Source: Blastobasis lacticolella
Taxonomy: Eukaryota; Arthropoda; Insecta; Lepidoptera; Blastobasidae
Direction of reading: 5' to 3'
Length of the DNA stretch: 64,000 nt
Assembly (NCBI GenBank): GCA_905147135.1
Contig: LR990051.1
Location: 1,741,001 to 1,805,000 of the forward strand
Below are positions 11,820 through 22,779 of the stretch, piece after piece. Position numbers and translations under genes: made by a program. Below the pieces are notes generated by a model that did no database searches, was not told the DNA's origin, and saw only the letters and a list, made by a program, of their open reading frames with translations. Within the stretch, counting starts at the first letter, position 1, and each line of letters starts with the position of its first letter.

Positions 11820-12040
11820 TTCATTCGGCCAGTATTCGGCGACGCATACAGAGTTGGTACAAGTTTTAGGACACGCTGAGCACGAAACAAGGTTGTCCAT
11901 GTTTTTTGTCATATTGTAGGCAAACAGGCAAGCGGGTCACCTGATGGAAAGTTGTTATCACTGCCTATAGACATGGTTAGCGGAGATATGCCACAGTCGC
12001 ACTGAGGACTGTCGTTTGTATATGCTGGAGACCCTGAGAC
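11820..12040 (-). pseudogene. LINE C-terminal relic interrupted by repeat A
   Basis: The segments 'ccagtattcggcgacgcata' / 'aagttttaggacacgctgag' and 'gcggagatatgccacagtcg' are the same zinc-knuckle LINE end as 19915-20133. Between them (about 11897-11972) sits a repeat A copy ('aggcaaacaggcaagcgggt'), so A inserted into an existing LINE relic. Confidence 0.7.
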
Positions 12041-12485
12041 TTGTAGATAAGTCTCGGGACCCGATTGACACCCCGCAACGGTAAAATATTATTGCAATTT
12101 TTAACTACTACCTAATCACAAAGAATTGCAAGTCTATACACAAAAAATCATTGTCTGGATATACTGTTTGAATGTTTAAATGTACTTAGAACAAAATAAT
12201 CATACGCATGGATTTTTATATTTTAAAAATGAAATCACGTAAAATATACCTTTAGCTTAAAATTACCTCTAGGTACATATACGTGGCAGCAATTTAACGC
12301 TTTTAATGAATAAACGTAATAAGATTTTTGATCAAAATTAAATTTGATACACAGGTATGAAGCCTACTTCAGACGCTTTAATATGTTGTCGGCAATATAG
12401 GTACTTATGAGGGTTAGTAAGGCTCGTACTGCGTCGGGCGGGACATTTGCGCGGATTGTAATACATTGCTGGCCTTTCAGCTACA

Positions 12486-12735
12486 CTTAAAATAAACTAG
12501 CCGTTCTCAGCGGCATTCACCCGCGTGCAGTTCGGATGTCTGTAAAGCATCAACTTTCCCGCGGGAACCTATTAATTTACCGGGATAAAAAGAAGAGAAT
12601 GTCACTAGTAAATGACGTAGCTTCACAGATAATGTAGCATTATATAAGTGAATGAAAATTTAAATCGGTCCTGTAGTTTTTGAGACTATCCATAACAAAC
12701 AAATAAAAATTAAATCTTGTCTCTTACCACGGATC
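12486..12735 (+). repeat. Dispersed repeat G
   Basis: Blocks 'tagccgttctcagcggc', 'aactttcccgcgggaaccta', 'accgggataaaaag' and 'ctgtagtttttgag' recur at 28048-28510, where the copy is split by repeat A. It is a retroposon-type repeat common in lepidopteran introns (class inferred). Confidence 0.65.
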
Positions 12736-12756
12736 ACTTAACTTACATTTTGTTTG

Positions 12757-12832
12757 CCCTGTATTCGGCGACGCATAGAGCGTTTGGATTGGCCTCGAAC
12801 AAGTCCTACATTTCGCAAGTTTTAAGATTTAA
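12757..12832 (-). pseudogene. Small LINE C-terminal relic
   Basis: The stretch 'tgtattcggcgacgcataga' ... 'tggcctcgaacaagtccta' matches the end of the LINE relic at 19915-20133. Confidence 0.6.
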
Positions 12833-13559
12833 GACCAGGGATAATTATTTCACAATAATACTTATTAGTTTGTACCTATATATATAGACAAGCATTAAAA
12901 TATGTTAAACACGCATTGGATCAGAATCCATGCGTGATTACCGCCGTACCGAGCAGGGCTTACGATCACCTAAAGTGTCTGATGTGGCGTGTACTCCTAT
13001 GACAATACACGAGAAGGTTCACGAAAACATCGATACTTTGAATTTAGGTATCTCAGTTTCAACGTCAATTAAGGCTTTGAGGGCTTGTGGTACGCCTTTA
13101 AGTTAGTGGTGGGACAGCTAGGCACGTTTTTTTAGGTAAAGTTTGGTTCACTGTTCATAGACAACATGACCATTGTCAGTGAAACCAGGTTCCCATTAAA
13201 GAGCCAGCCAACCAATGAGTAATATTTATAATTTTTCAATCAAGTAAAATGACAAAGAGGAGTACATTTGACGCATTTTTACAATGACGGGACAGTTCAA
13301 TTCAAAGTGTCATACAAATTTCATAGATGTGACCCGTTTTGATGGATCATAAAGAGTTGCTGATATGACATTTAATCAACTCGCGGATTAGATCTCCCCT
13401 AATTATTAGGGCCATTACTCTGCGTTGCAAACGTCCGACTGCATGCGAAACGCAGGTAATATTGCTTGGCGGCACAAATGGATGGTGGGCCCCTTAGACT
13501 TGACAGAGTCGCTACCACTGCAGATATAAACACTCCCTCATACAAGTCTTTTTCTCTTT
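12833..13559. other. Non-coding, unassigned
   Basis: No gene seen. A short hairpin ('cacgcattggat' against 'atccatgcgtg', one bulge) lies at 12910-12936. Confidence 0.4.
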
Positions 13560-13690
13560 ATAAAAATTGACGGGTATTTGACTGCCATCTCACCTGATGT
13601 TAAGTGCAGATGCAGTCTACGATGGCGCATACCTGTCTATTAAGTACCTATTCACTCTTGTCTTAAAGAAACCCAAGTTGTAGCGCACAG
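13560..13690 (-). repeat. Dispersed repeat K
   Basis: The text 'tatttgactgccatctcacc' ... 'ctattcactcttgtcttaaa' recurs at 51105-51240 ('tatttgactgccatctcacc', 'cctattcacactagccttga'). On the - strand it looks like another LINE 3' end. Confidence 0.6.
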
Positions 13691-13711
13691 GGAAAACACT
13701 CATTCCATTAT

Positions 13712-14045
13712 AATCATTTTGGCGTCAATGTCCCGGTTGTGCTCTTGCGCGCGTGGGTCCGTTGTTCGCCCTAACCATGGTTCAAGTCATTACAGTGTAG
13801 CGACTGCCAGCTAACCTCCGTGACCGTGACACTGATAACAGGGAACATGATTAGATTGGATAATTGTTACACATTCAATCGCCTGAATGTGCATGTTTTA
13901 TCACTATATTTTCCCTCACCGTAGGAGAATCGATGGTCAACTAACGTATATAGCTCAGAAAAGATCATTGGTACATGGCCGCAGGGGGATTCGAACCCGG
14001 TACCTCTCGCTTACGAGTCATACCCGCTAGCTATTACCAACACAG
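13712..14045 (-). repeat. SINE S1, near full-length
   Basis: Nearly all S1 blocks are in order on the - strand, from 'ggcgtcaatgtcccggttgt' to the tRNA-like head, where the B box reads 'ggattcgaacccggtacc'. The A-box region ('gctagctattaccaac') is diverged. Confidence 0.85.
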
Positions 14046-14639
14046 CTCTCAAAGCCCTCATTTCATTAATGTACCCTAAAAAGCTGCTAATAACCTCGCA
14101 ATCAAACAACGAAACGGGAAAACGTACAAAAAATACATAATATAAGAAATATCCCGTATCTAATAGATAATCAGAAACACATTACTATGTTTTGGATAAC
14201 CATGATTCCACCATTCTGTTTTGGACGCTATCCTAGTACACTCATCGCTTAGACGAACTGCAGATTCGCTCTTACGGTAGTAGACATAAGGGCTAGAAAT
14301 AAAGATTGCTAAGCTGTCTACTGTGCTGCTACTACCGAAGAGGTAAACGCAATGATGCTCGTTCCATTAGGCATCAGTTTCAGTCCGCTGGCGGTCACGC
14401 AATCTCTGCATTATCACTGGGAATAAACTACACATATTCGCTTTTTTCCCTTCACGCATGATATTCGGATTCGCCATAGAGACCTGTTCTTATTATGGAG
14501 TTGTATGGTGATTCGAATTGTATATGGTCCTGTTTTTACAGCTATGTGGTTAGAAAATTTCATTAAAAGGCGACTAATGTCTGACAAATAATACCTACTT
14601 GTATCGAAAATACCCCAAATAAGTAGCGTAACTGTGCAT
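14046..14639. other. Non-coding, unassigned
   Basis: No gene or window repeat recognised. Confidence 0.4.
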
Positions 14640-15080
14640 GCTCACAGCGCTCATCCTAAGTGAACAACTGGTTTCGATACGGCTCTATGATTGGTAAATT
14701 TCGTTCATTTTGATGGAAACCTAGTGTCAATATCCATTCAAGTATGAACCAAATATGTTGGACAAAGAGCATAGGTGGAGCCTCGGCCTATAGAGAATGA
14801 ACACTGTCGCTCTGTCACAACTTCATATAAAGAATTCAATGTCATACAAAAAGCTAGAACATTAGGTTATCAAGCTCACCAAATTTGTTAATAGCAGTGG
14901 TTATTGAGAGGTATTTGACTACTTATAGCCGTATCATTTGGACGCGTCATATGCACTATTAAAAAAGGGACCAATTTAATATGGATAGACTTCAGCAGCC
15001 AGTAGGCTCCATCTATGCTTTATGTTCAAAATCTTTGGTTGGAACCCTTTCAGGCGATGCGTATTCGCACGTATTTACTA
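14640..15080 (+). repeat. Dispersed repeat D, copy 1
   Basis: Begins with 'ctcacagcgctcatcctaag' and 'gatacggctctatgattggt', then a second block ending 'ctatgctttatgttcaaaat'. The first block recurs at 18180-18420 and 51990-52210; the second block recurs at 15390-15640 within the same stretch. Confidence 0.6.
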
Positions 15081-15199
15081 GGCGATAATTGTGTAGATGT
15101 TTAGTTAATAAGTTAGCCTTTTTATGTAGTTATTGTTATGCTATATACTGGCATGTATAATTTTGTATAATAGTTCTTAACATCATGTTTTAAGCTATC

Positions 15200-15320
15200 G
15201 CGGATATTATCACACATTCTACAACACACAATACACATTCACATTAAATTCACATTCGGGCTACTCGTCAACACAGGTACGCGGTGGAAAACCCGGAACA
15301 TACCCTTCAAAGTTCTTAAT
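15200..15320 (+). repeat. Small repeat shared with 49866-49925
   Basis: The text 'cgggctactcgtcaacacag' ... 'gtacgcggt' ... 'acataccctt' recurs near 49870 as 'cgggctactcgtcaacaaag'. Class unknown. Confidence 0.6.
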
Positions 15321-15389
15321 AAATGATTATAAAAATGCCTTGGGCGTTGCGCGTTCTGTGACACCTCTAACTAATACCCCTATTCAAAA

Positions 15390-15640
15390 TCGTTGCTGAG
15401 GTCTCTGTCACTCGGACACAGAAATGTCATAGAAAAACTTAGAACACAAAGGTGACCAAGGCCACAACATTTGCCAATAGCTGTGGTCATGGAGGGGTAT
15501 TTGACAATTTATAGCCGTCCCTTTTACGCACTTTATATTGCACCATTAAAAAAGGAAACAAAATATAGATTGTGCCTTCAGCTGTGAGTGGGCTTCTTCT
15601 ATGCCTCTGTGTCCTATTTTTTTGGTCAGAACGCATAGTA
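15390..15640 (+). repeat. Dispersed repeat D, second-block copy
   Basis: Same block order as 14800-15080: 'ctgtcactcggacacagaaa', 'tagctgtggtcatggagggg', 'tatttgac', 'atagccgtc', 'accattaaaaaaggaa', 'cttcagc'. Divergence is high, so the duplication is old. Confidence 0.55.
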
Positions 15641-16125
15641 AAGCTTACTTAGAGTCTGATTCACAACCTACCGATAAGTTCCAAATCTCTTATTTGACAG
15701 ATATAATATATTATGCCTTCTCCCACTTGTTAGTACAAAATCAGATAAGATATCGGGACTATAGACTTATTATCATCGGGACCTTATCAATAGGTCCTTA
15801 GACAAGAATTCTTTGTGAATAAGGATTTTTTTTATGCTACGCGGTTACTGTCGCCAGTAACATCTACGATTCATACATTTAGTTTGCAGGCAACAAAAAT
15901 ATAGAACCGCTGGAGCATTGACACCGTAAGGACGAAGATAAAATGCCTCACGCCCGTATAGCACTGGCTACCTTATAATTCAAACTAGAACACTACAATG
16001 CAAGTACTGTTGCTTGGCGGCAGTAATGGATAAGGCGGTGGTACTCGCCCTGGCGGACTCCTCAGGATTGATAGAACCCTACCACCAGATAAAATGTCAG
16101 TTTATCGTTAAATAAAAAAAACATG

Positions 16126-16281
16126 TTGGCGTTAATGTAATGTTGTTGTGGAGCCCGGAGGTAGTCTTCATCTGTGGCCTTGACCATGATCCAGGATTTG
16201 GCTGCTCAGGAAATTATAGTAGAGCGACTGCCATCAGACCCTGCTACCATGTGGACTTAACCAGATTGGATAATGGTTAGT
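16126..16281 (-). repeat. SINE S1 fragment
   Basis: Contains 'gttggcgttaatgtaatgtt', 'ggccttgaccatgatccagg' and 'gagcgactgccatcagaccc' in the S1 order on the - strand. The tRNA head is missing. Confidence 0.75.
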
Positions 16282-17041
16282 ATTATCGTTGTAATACTCA
16301 ATTCTTTTGACTTTTACTAATGAAACGTACAGTAATCATTCCGGCATTTACATTGGGACTTTTTGACATTTCGTACCGCAAGAACTCTCTCAGCATTTCA
16401 GTTCACCCCAAATTTGAGCTCCAAATGAACCAGTCGTAATAAACAAAAGTAACATTTTACTCGAATACTTACGCTAATTTATAGATATCAAAAGGGAAAT
16501 ACCCTCGTCCTATATTTCCACGCCTGGAATTTCGTTTCGCGATGTATCATGCTTCTTTAAGCAAATGAAGTAATGAATATTCAAATTTAACAAGCCTATT
16601 AGTCCAGGAGCCTGAAAAGGAAACGTTGAGAATGTATTTATAAGCATTTCGCGAATCGTGCACTTTTTCTTGTGTCTTACCTTTGTTAATGTATTTTATA
16701 AAATTTATTGTTTAATTGCAAGTTATTAAGTCAGGACTTTCGACAAAGGCTTACAACCCGAGTTCGTACGAACATTCACCGTAAAACGCATTGTCTTTGT
16801 CAATGATCCGTATCACCTGCTGTATCGCTTAAGCGTTACACATATCAGCAGGTTTAGACCTGCGATAAGCGAAGTGGAAATGCGCACTTTACGCAGCGCA
16901 TAATTTGTTTGTTTGTTGGCTAATGTGCCGCGCGCGAACACGCATTCAATTACTTCGCACGGTGAAATGCAACGAGCCGTTGCTGCAACTGCGCTTTCGC
17001 GGTGCGTTTGCTAGATTTTGACGGTCCCTAAGTCATGGTGG
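16282..17041. other. Unique-looking non-coding stretch
   Basis: No gene or shared repeat. About 16790-17010 is richer in CpG than the flanks. Confidence 0.35.
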
Positions 17042-17446
17042 TCATCTTAGCGTTAATGTACCAGTTATGCTCTCGCGTGCAAGGGCCCGGGGTCCGAATT
17101 GACCCGGGTCCAAGGTTTGGCAGATCAGGTAATTATAGTGGTGCGACTACCATCTTATCTTTGAGACCCTCTTAACAAGGGAACCTGACCAGATAGGATA
17201 ATATTCACACATTCAGTCGCTTGAATGTGCAGGTTTCATTACGATGTTTTCCCTCACCGTAAGAGCATTGGTGAGTATTTAACTAATGTACATAACTCAG
17301 AACAGAGTCCTTGGTCCATATTGTCATTTGGATTATCATAAAGTCTGGGGTCAACCAATAAGTTAAATAGTATACTGGCGGTACTTTGATTCGTACCCGG
17401 TACTTCAGGGTATGAGTTGGACCCCTTAACCATTAGGCCACTATCC
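17042..17446 (-). repeat. SINE S1 with an internal insertion
   Basis: The S1 order is complete on the - strand from 'tcatcttagcgttaatgtac' to the head 'ccccttaaccattaggccac'. About 60 extra bases ('ttgtcatttggattatcata' to 'gttaaatagtat') sit between the 'cagagtccttggtccat' block and the tRNA-like head. Confidence 0.8.
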
Positions 17447-18044
17447 AGCGTTCACCATCTAATGGAGCGAATGCGGTGCCGGCCTTCGACATACCTGTAG
17501 AGATTTCCTTTGAAGAACCCCGTGTTAAGTTAAGTGTTAAGGAAAGATTTCGGGAGGGAGAGAGCTTATTCCACATCTTTCACGTGCACGGTAAAAAATT
17601 TAATTTTAAAGTCACGGTACAATTACACTGTCTCCCGCACTATAATGAATACGTCTTACCGTCGCTTTTTGCTAAGTTACCTCCCGGAGGGAACTCCACC
17701 TACGAAATCTCCCGGGTGAGGAGAGTGTCGCACGAGTTTTGATTTATTTGTGTGGATAAGTGCTAAATGTCTGCCGGCAATTACGTTTGCTGCAATAAGT
17801 TTGATCCTGGAATGGAGAGCAATTATTTTAAGCGGGCTCCTTGTGTGATTATGAATTCTTGGAGTAATTTGTTGTATAACAATATTATTTGGGGTCTCAT
17901 TTATTTTCTGCCTTACTGCTTCCAAGATTGTGAAGTTATTGACGTCATGCTGTATCACCTTTTTCGGCGCTGCTTTTGTAGCTGTCAGTAAAGATTGTAG
18001 GCGGACACTTTGTAGGCGGATTGAAGATCGCAATATTGAAAGTA
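17447..18044. other. Unassigned stretch with overlapping open frames
   Basis: A frame of 88 codons on + (17476-17742) and one of 118 codons on - (18033-17677) overlap. Neither shows a domain, a signal peptide or splice context I can recognise. The neighbours on both sides are repeats (S1 and D), so an old TE body is the likeliest reading. Confidence 0.35.
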
Positions 18045-18420
18045 TTCCACAGACAATGCTGCGACGTGGCCTTGGTCACCTTTGTGTTCTAGGTTTTTCT
18101 ATGACATTTCTGAGTCTGGGAGACAGTATACATTCTCTATTAGTCGAGGCTTCATCTACGCCCTATGTCCAATATCTTTGCTTCTCACAGTACTCGTCCG
18201 CTAAGTGAACGCACTGCGTTCAATATTGCTCTATGATTGTTCAAATGTGTTCATTTTGACGGACGCATAGTGCGGTCGCCACTCCAGTATTGACAGTTGG
18301 GACCTTGTGCTTTACCGCGCAATGTGAGACCTCATAGTAATGTTTCTGAATAGGGGTGTGAATGTGGCGGATTAACAGACTACCAACATAACATCTAGAA
18401 AGGCGGTCAAAAACTAGCAC
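18045..18420 (+). repeat. Dispersed repeat D
   Basis: Contains 'tctcacagtactcgtccgct', 'gctctatgattgttcaaatg', 'tgtgagacctcatagtaatg' and 'tttctgaata', closely matched at 51990-52210. Confidence 0.7.
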
Positions 18421-19006
18421 CATCGTTTTCTGTCATATTTGCTTGGAATTTATAGAATAGTGCTGAAAGGACCTCTCTACTTAACATTACCGGTGGTGGG
18501 GCTCTGTTAAGCCTGAGGAGTCCGTCCGGATGAGCCGGTTCCGGTTTGAAGGTAGCCAATACACAGCAGCAACAGGTAGTGACATATTTTTTACAGTGAC
18601 AAGAGACTATGTCCTTTCAGTAGAAGGACGCAAAAATCGTTAATGTTATGGGGGACAGCTATCGCTTTCGATCAGGTAGACTGTCTGCTCGCATAGAAAA
18701 AATCCTTATAAATAGGTAGGTAAGAACATACGTTACAATATTTCTGATTTATTTCCTTATTCCGTATACATCCATAGCACAGCCGTGTCGCGTGTGATTC
18801 CAGACTCATTCCCCCAAATGAAAATAAAATATTATATAAAAACCCAAATATGGGTACGGTAGGGTGAAATTGTAACACGAAAGCTTAGCTGGCCATTTCG
18901 AAGTTAGCGATCGAACGTTACGGCTCATTATAGAGCTTGTTATGTGGACGGCGTCATGCCACCATCGCGGACTTATTTGAGGATCGCAAAGTTTTACAAG
19001 TAACTA
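18421..19006. other. Non-coding, unassigned
   Basis: No gene or window repeat recognised. Confidence 0.4.
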
Positions 19007-19300
19007 GCGGACCGGCGCGGTTTCGTTCGCGTACACCTACTTTACCCATACCTACCCTTTTTTTTTGCTTTTAATCCTTATTTATTTATTTAACTGTTTA
19101 TTGTACACAATAATGATATACAGAGAAATATAAAATAACAAAAGACACAACAGGCGATGCTTATTTCTAAAAAGAAATTTCTTCCAGCAGGCCTATCCTT
19201 CCTCATGAATCACTGAAAAACGCATCAATATCCGTTGAGTAGTTTGCTATGTATGATACATAGGGACAGGCGACGGGAAGCGACTTTGTTTTATACTATG
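19007..19300 (+). repeat. Repeat C interrupted by a LINE 3' end
   Basis: Repeat C starts with 'ggcgcggtttcgttcgcgta' and resumes with 'cttcctcatgaatcactgaa' ... 'gcgactttgttttatactat'. Between them, at about 19074-19195, lies a LINE 3' end ('tatttaactgtttattgtac') matching 2801-2862. Repeat C is therefore older than that insertion. Confidence 0.7.
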
Positions 19301-19914
19301 TATAGACTCAGGCTTGAACCTGAGTTAGTTTTGAGTTTCATGGCTGTAATATAGTCTTATCTGAAACCTCTGCAAGATATAAAGCGAGTTGGCGTTGCAT
19401 CAGTTTACAGTTGTGTCATTAGTCATATCGTCAGTTGCGTCATTATGACACTGACAGATATCTGCTTAGCGCATCAAACTATACAGTGCCAGAAAGCCAC
19501 AAACTTATCTGACCCGGTCACGGCGGCGATGTTGTTGATAACTAAAATGATATTTTAAAATAGCGATACTTGATGTGGCCCTAGTGCAAGTGACAAAGCT
19601 CGTGCCGCGAGAGAGCGTTTGTCTCTTTCTCTCAATACTAACACGAAAGAGATAGCAATACCTATGTCGCGCTTTTTCTCGCTTATCGCGCGCGAGAGCA
19701 ACTTGTGCTAGGCCTACTGGCTTAGATAAGTTTATGACACTGTAACGTCCGTAGGAGTTCATAACTGTCCACACAATGTGCTCCAAGTTTTTAATCTGAA
19801 TAGCGTACTGATCTATCATCTCTGAAATTGTAGGGATAGATTGATGATGGATGAATGATTAATTAAATGTACATTCTTCTTCTTATCGAGTCGATGGACT
19901 AAACTCTGACTTAT
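19301..19914. other. Non-coding, unassigned
   Basis: No gene recognised. The 104-codon - strand frame at 19819-19505 is arginine-rich and overlaps a purine/pyrimidine-biased tract ('tctctttctctcaatact'), which argues against coding. Confidence 0.4.
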
Positions 19915-20133
19915 ACTTTATTCGCCCAGTATTCGGCGACGCATACAGCGTTTGAACTGGCCTCGAACAAGTCCGCCATGGTACAAGTTTTAGGACACGC
20001 TGAGTATGAAACGAGGTGGTGCATAGTTTGCGGAGATATGCCACAGTCGCACTGAGAACTGTAATTTGTATATCCCCACCTAAAGAGATTCTCTTTACAT
20101 CGGCCCACCTGGGTTCGCAGCCTATTTAACGCC
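19915..20133 (-). pseudogene. LINE ORF C-terminal zinc-knuckle relic
   Basis: The - strand reads '[20 protein letters not shown]', then a CDCG knuckle, then 'QTMHHLV' and a cysteine. This Cys-Cys-His-Cys arrangement after an RLRT-GRCK-NL-WG stretch is the usual C-terminus of jockey-like LINE ORF2 proteins. Only this end is present. Two further fragments of it are at 11820-12040 and 12757-12832. Confidence 0.8.
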
Positions 20134-20399
20134 TTCCAGGTTGGCTACTGAAGTTTGTTTCCGGGTAGGAGCTTTTCAGTAGGAGGTATAAAGGCGGGAA
20201 TTGGAAAATTTATTGATCCACAGGTTTCTTCTGACTGTGGGGGCGTCACTTTTGCAGGCAGTGGTGGTCGTCAAGAAACTGGATCGGCTTTTCAATCTCT
20301 TGACAATAGGTTCCTGACCATAGAGAGGGTGCCGTGAATCCGTTTGCGTTTCTCAACTGCACTGGCTATGTACATTGAAACATAAAGATGAATGTTCTT

Positions 20400-20640
20400 G
20401 AAGGCATACTTTTTGACCAAAATGTAGGATATGTAGAGTTAGGCTTTGTAAAGTAAGCAGCTTGGCTCTTCATGAGATTTGATAATTCGGCTCTGGTAAA
20501 AAATAGATCTGATAACTTTTGTCAGTGAAACCGTTGAGAGCTTACGAGGCTTGGCAATCCAATTTGTAATGAAATGTGATTGGTAGGATTTTATATTTAA
20601 TACGACGTATTTAATGTACAAAGTCCCGCTAACTGACACA
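20400..20640. repeat. Dispersed repeat L
   Basis: Blocks 'gctcttcatgagatttgata', 'tctgataacttttgtcagtg', 'gaggcttggc' and 'gaccaaaatgta' recur at 53085-53250 and, in the other orientation, at 62430-62700. Class unknown. Confidence 0.5.
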
Positions 20641-21111
20641 ATGATTACAGTATAAAGTATTGTTTGAAAGATATGTGGTAGAATTTATGTTGTAAACTGT
20701 GATGCCCTAGCTGCGAAACGCCGAAAACTTAAATGCCTTATAGTCTGTCTGAAACTAATTTACTATGCATTTGTACTAAAATAGTGAATTCATTAATTTA
20801 CAAACAATAACACCACAAACACCTAACATAACATATTGGAGATTTTTAGATCGTTTTATATGGTTAATATTTGTTTATAAAACTGATTCAAAATTTGTAT
20901 GAATTCAAAATTTTTTTTTGTTACATCAGTACATCGAATGGTTGATTACATCGACGGAAAATTGTTTTGAGACAAAAGGAGACTGGGCAAAAGTGGTCTA
21001 TGAACCAGCAGCATTACGGTGATGACCTATGGGTTAGGGTGCCTCAGCTGCATATTTGTACAAGATGGGTTGGTCACTTGTCGTACAAATGTGCGAAATA
21101 TACCCATTTTT

Positions 21112-21500
21112 CTCCAAACTGCCGGGTCCGATTTTGATGTCGTGTGGCATAAGAACATAGCATAAAGTCCTCAACCTATACTCCGAAACCATGTCGCGCC
21201 TGGTTCAAAGAATACGGCACTTGTCTATAGGCAGTGGTGACCACTTTCCATCAGGTGGCCCGCTTGCCTGTTTGCCTACCGTATGACATAAAAAAAAAAA
21301 AAAAAATGCTTTTTCTCGAAACTGCCGGGACCGATTTTGATGTATTACAGTATAAGAATTGAGTTGATGATGTTCAACCCATATACTGTAACGATACCTC
21401 CATTGGTTCTTAGTTAAGGGCACTTACCATACAGAATATGCCAAGTAAATATCTGTTTTTTTTTAAGAATTACCGGTCAGATTTTGTTGCTCTTCTCTAC
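21112..21500 (+). repeat. Three diverged tandem segments with repeat A inside
   Basis: 'actgccgggtccgattttga' (about 21119), 'actgccgggaccgattttga' (about 21321) and 'attaccggtcagattttg' (about 21470) begin three related segments. Between the first two lies a repeat A copy at 21219-21306 ending in a run of 16 or more A. Confidence 0.55.
21219..21306 (+). repeat. Repeat A with A-rich tail
   Basis: 'gtctataggcagtggtgacc', 'ggtggcccgcttgcctgttt' and 'gcctaccgtatgacat' followed by an A run. The A tail marks this as the 3' end of a reverse-transcribed copy on the + strand. Confidence 0.75.
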
Positions 21501-22255
21501 AAGGTTGTATTTGAGGGTGCTAAATGTAAATACTATACCGATTATGTTATTTGTCCATAGTCCACTTCCTCTACATACTAACCCAGTCTCCTTTATATGG
21601 TCCTGTCCCTTCCTAACCTCCAAAAACCATCCTAACCACACCTGCCATACATGCTTGGCTCACGTCCTTATTTCACCATCCAAAGACTAGTGTGCGGCGA
21701 AGCGTTGACCCTTGATTCGCTGCCGATAACGCCCGAAAATACTTTGTCGGCCGCATACCGCCAGAATTGGGTCGTATAAATAAATAATTTTTCGATGTTA
21801 CCCACACAACTAACACTTAACATCCGCCCTTTAACTGTACACATACGACACGAAGAGGACTAGCCGAATATACGAAATAAGAATTTTCGATTGACACACG
21901 AGGATCTAAACTCGTAACTAGGATGAATTCAAACGGTGTCAAAAGGACTCTCAAGTTCATCAAAACATTTCATCAATCGATTCATTTACGGATCACCGGT
22001 GTTTCTTCTTTGTAACTGAGATATATACTGCGAATTTGTTATATTGGCACTTGCATTAGCTAAAAATGTCGAAAGCACATCCTCCAGAATTGAAAAAATT
22101 CATGGACATTTTCACCTGTGAATTTAGTCATTGGAAATTGTAAATGTTCTCAAACAATATTTAGGCATGTGTCATGTGTACAGACCTATGAAGTTCATAA
22201 TATTGTATTAAATATTGTAATATTGTATTGTATCAATAAGCCGTAACAGTTCACT

Positions 22256-22341
22256 ACTGGGGCTTTATTTTTGAATCGCTCGTTTCGATTCGAATTACTT
22301 TCAATTATGAATTTCGGCATTAAAAATTCAAAGTATGGTTT
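22256..22341 (-). mobile_element. Half of a family H foldback MITE
   Basis: 'ggggctttatttttgaatcg', 'cgattcgaattactttcaat' and 'tttcggcatt' match one arm of 53669-53885 in inverse orientation. The other arm is not found here; a hairpin element follows directly. Confidence 0.6.
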
Positions 22342-22454
22342 TCAGACTTTCGTGGTTACTCACAACACTTTCACTACACATGTTGTCGAAATATCGAGGT
22401 AAAAACAATACTAACCGTGGTAACACACCCGATAACATGTGTAGTGAAAGTATA
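22342..22454. mobile_element. Family I hairpin element, copy 1
   Basis: A perfect 18-bp inverted repeat (22367-22384 and 22434-22451, 'actttcactacacatgtt') encloses a 49-nt loop. The 113-bp block is bracketed by a 16-bp direct repeat 'attcaaagtatggttt' at 22326-22341 and 22455-22470. Its core is shared with 50613-50748. No ORF. Confidence 0.65.
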
Positions 22455-22779
22455 ATTCAAAGTATGGTTTCACGGAGTACCCTCCGTCGACAGAACGACA
22501 AAAGACAGTCGACAAAAGATGCAACAATCTCTGTTAGTTAGTCCGCTAAAAAGGCAGAGTCTGTATTTTCTTTATGTACTCGGTATTTTCCTTGACATGT
22601 CTGATCAGGGGCCAGACGCTGCTACTCAAACATATATTCAATTATAGCTTCTTATTCATATTCATCATAGATCACATTATTAAAGTATGTAAAAAGACCA
22701 AGCGGAACTTCTTTATTCTAAATAGGATATCAACTATTTTTAAATTTAAAATTTATTTCTAAAGCTTCTTATGTGGGTT

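Noticed and set aside
12910..12936. Short hairpin 'cacgcattggat...atccatgcgtg'
   Set aside because: Stem of 11-12 with a bulge is within what chance allows over 64 kb.
17476..17742. 88-codon + frame
   Set aside because: Longer than most here, but no known domain, no splice context, overlapped by a 118-codon frame on the other strand, and it lies between repeats S1 and D.
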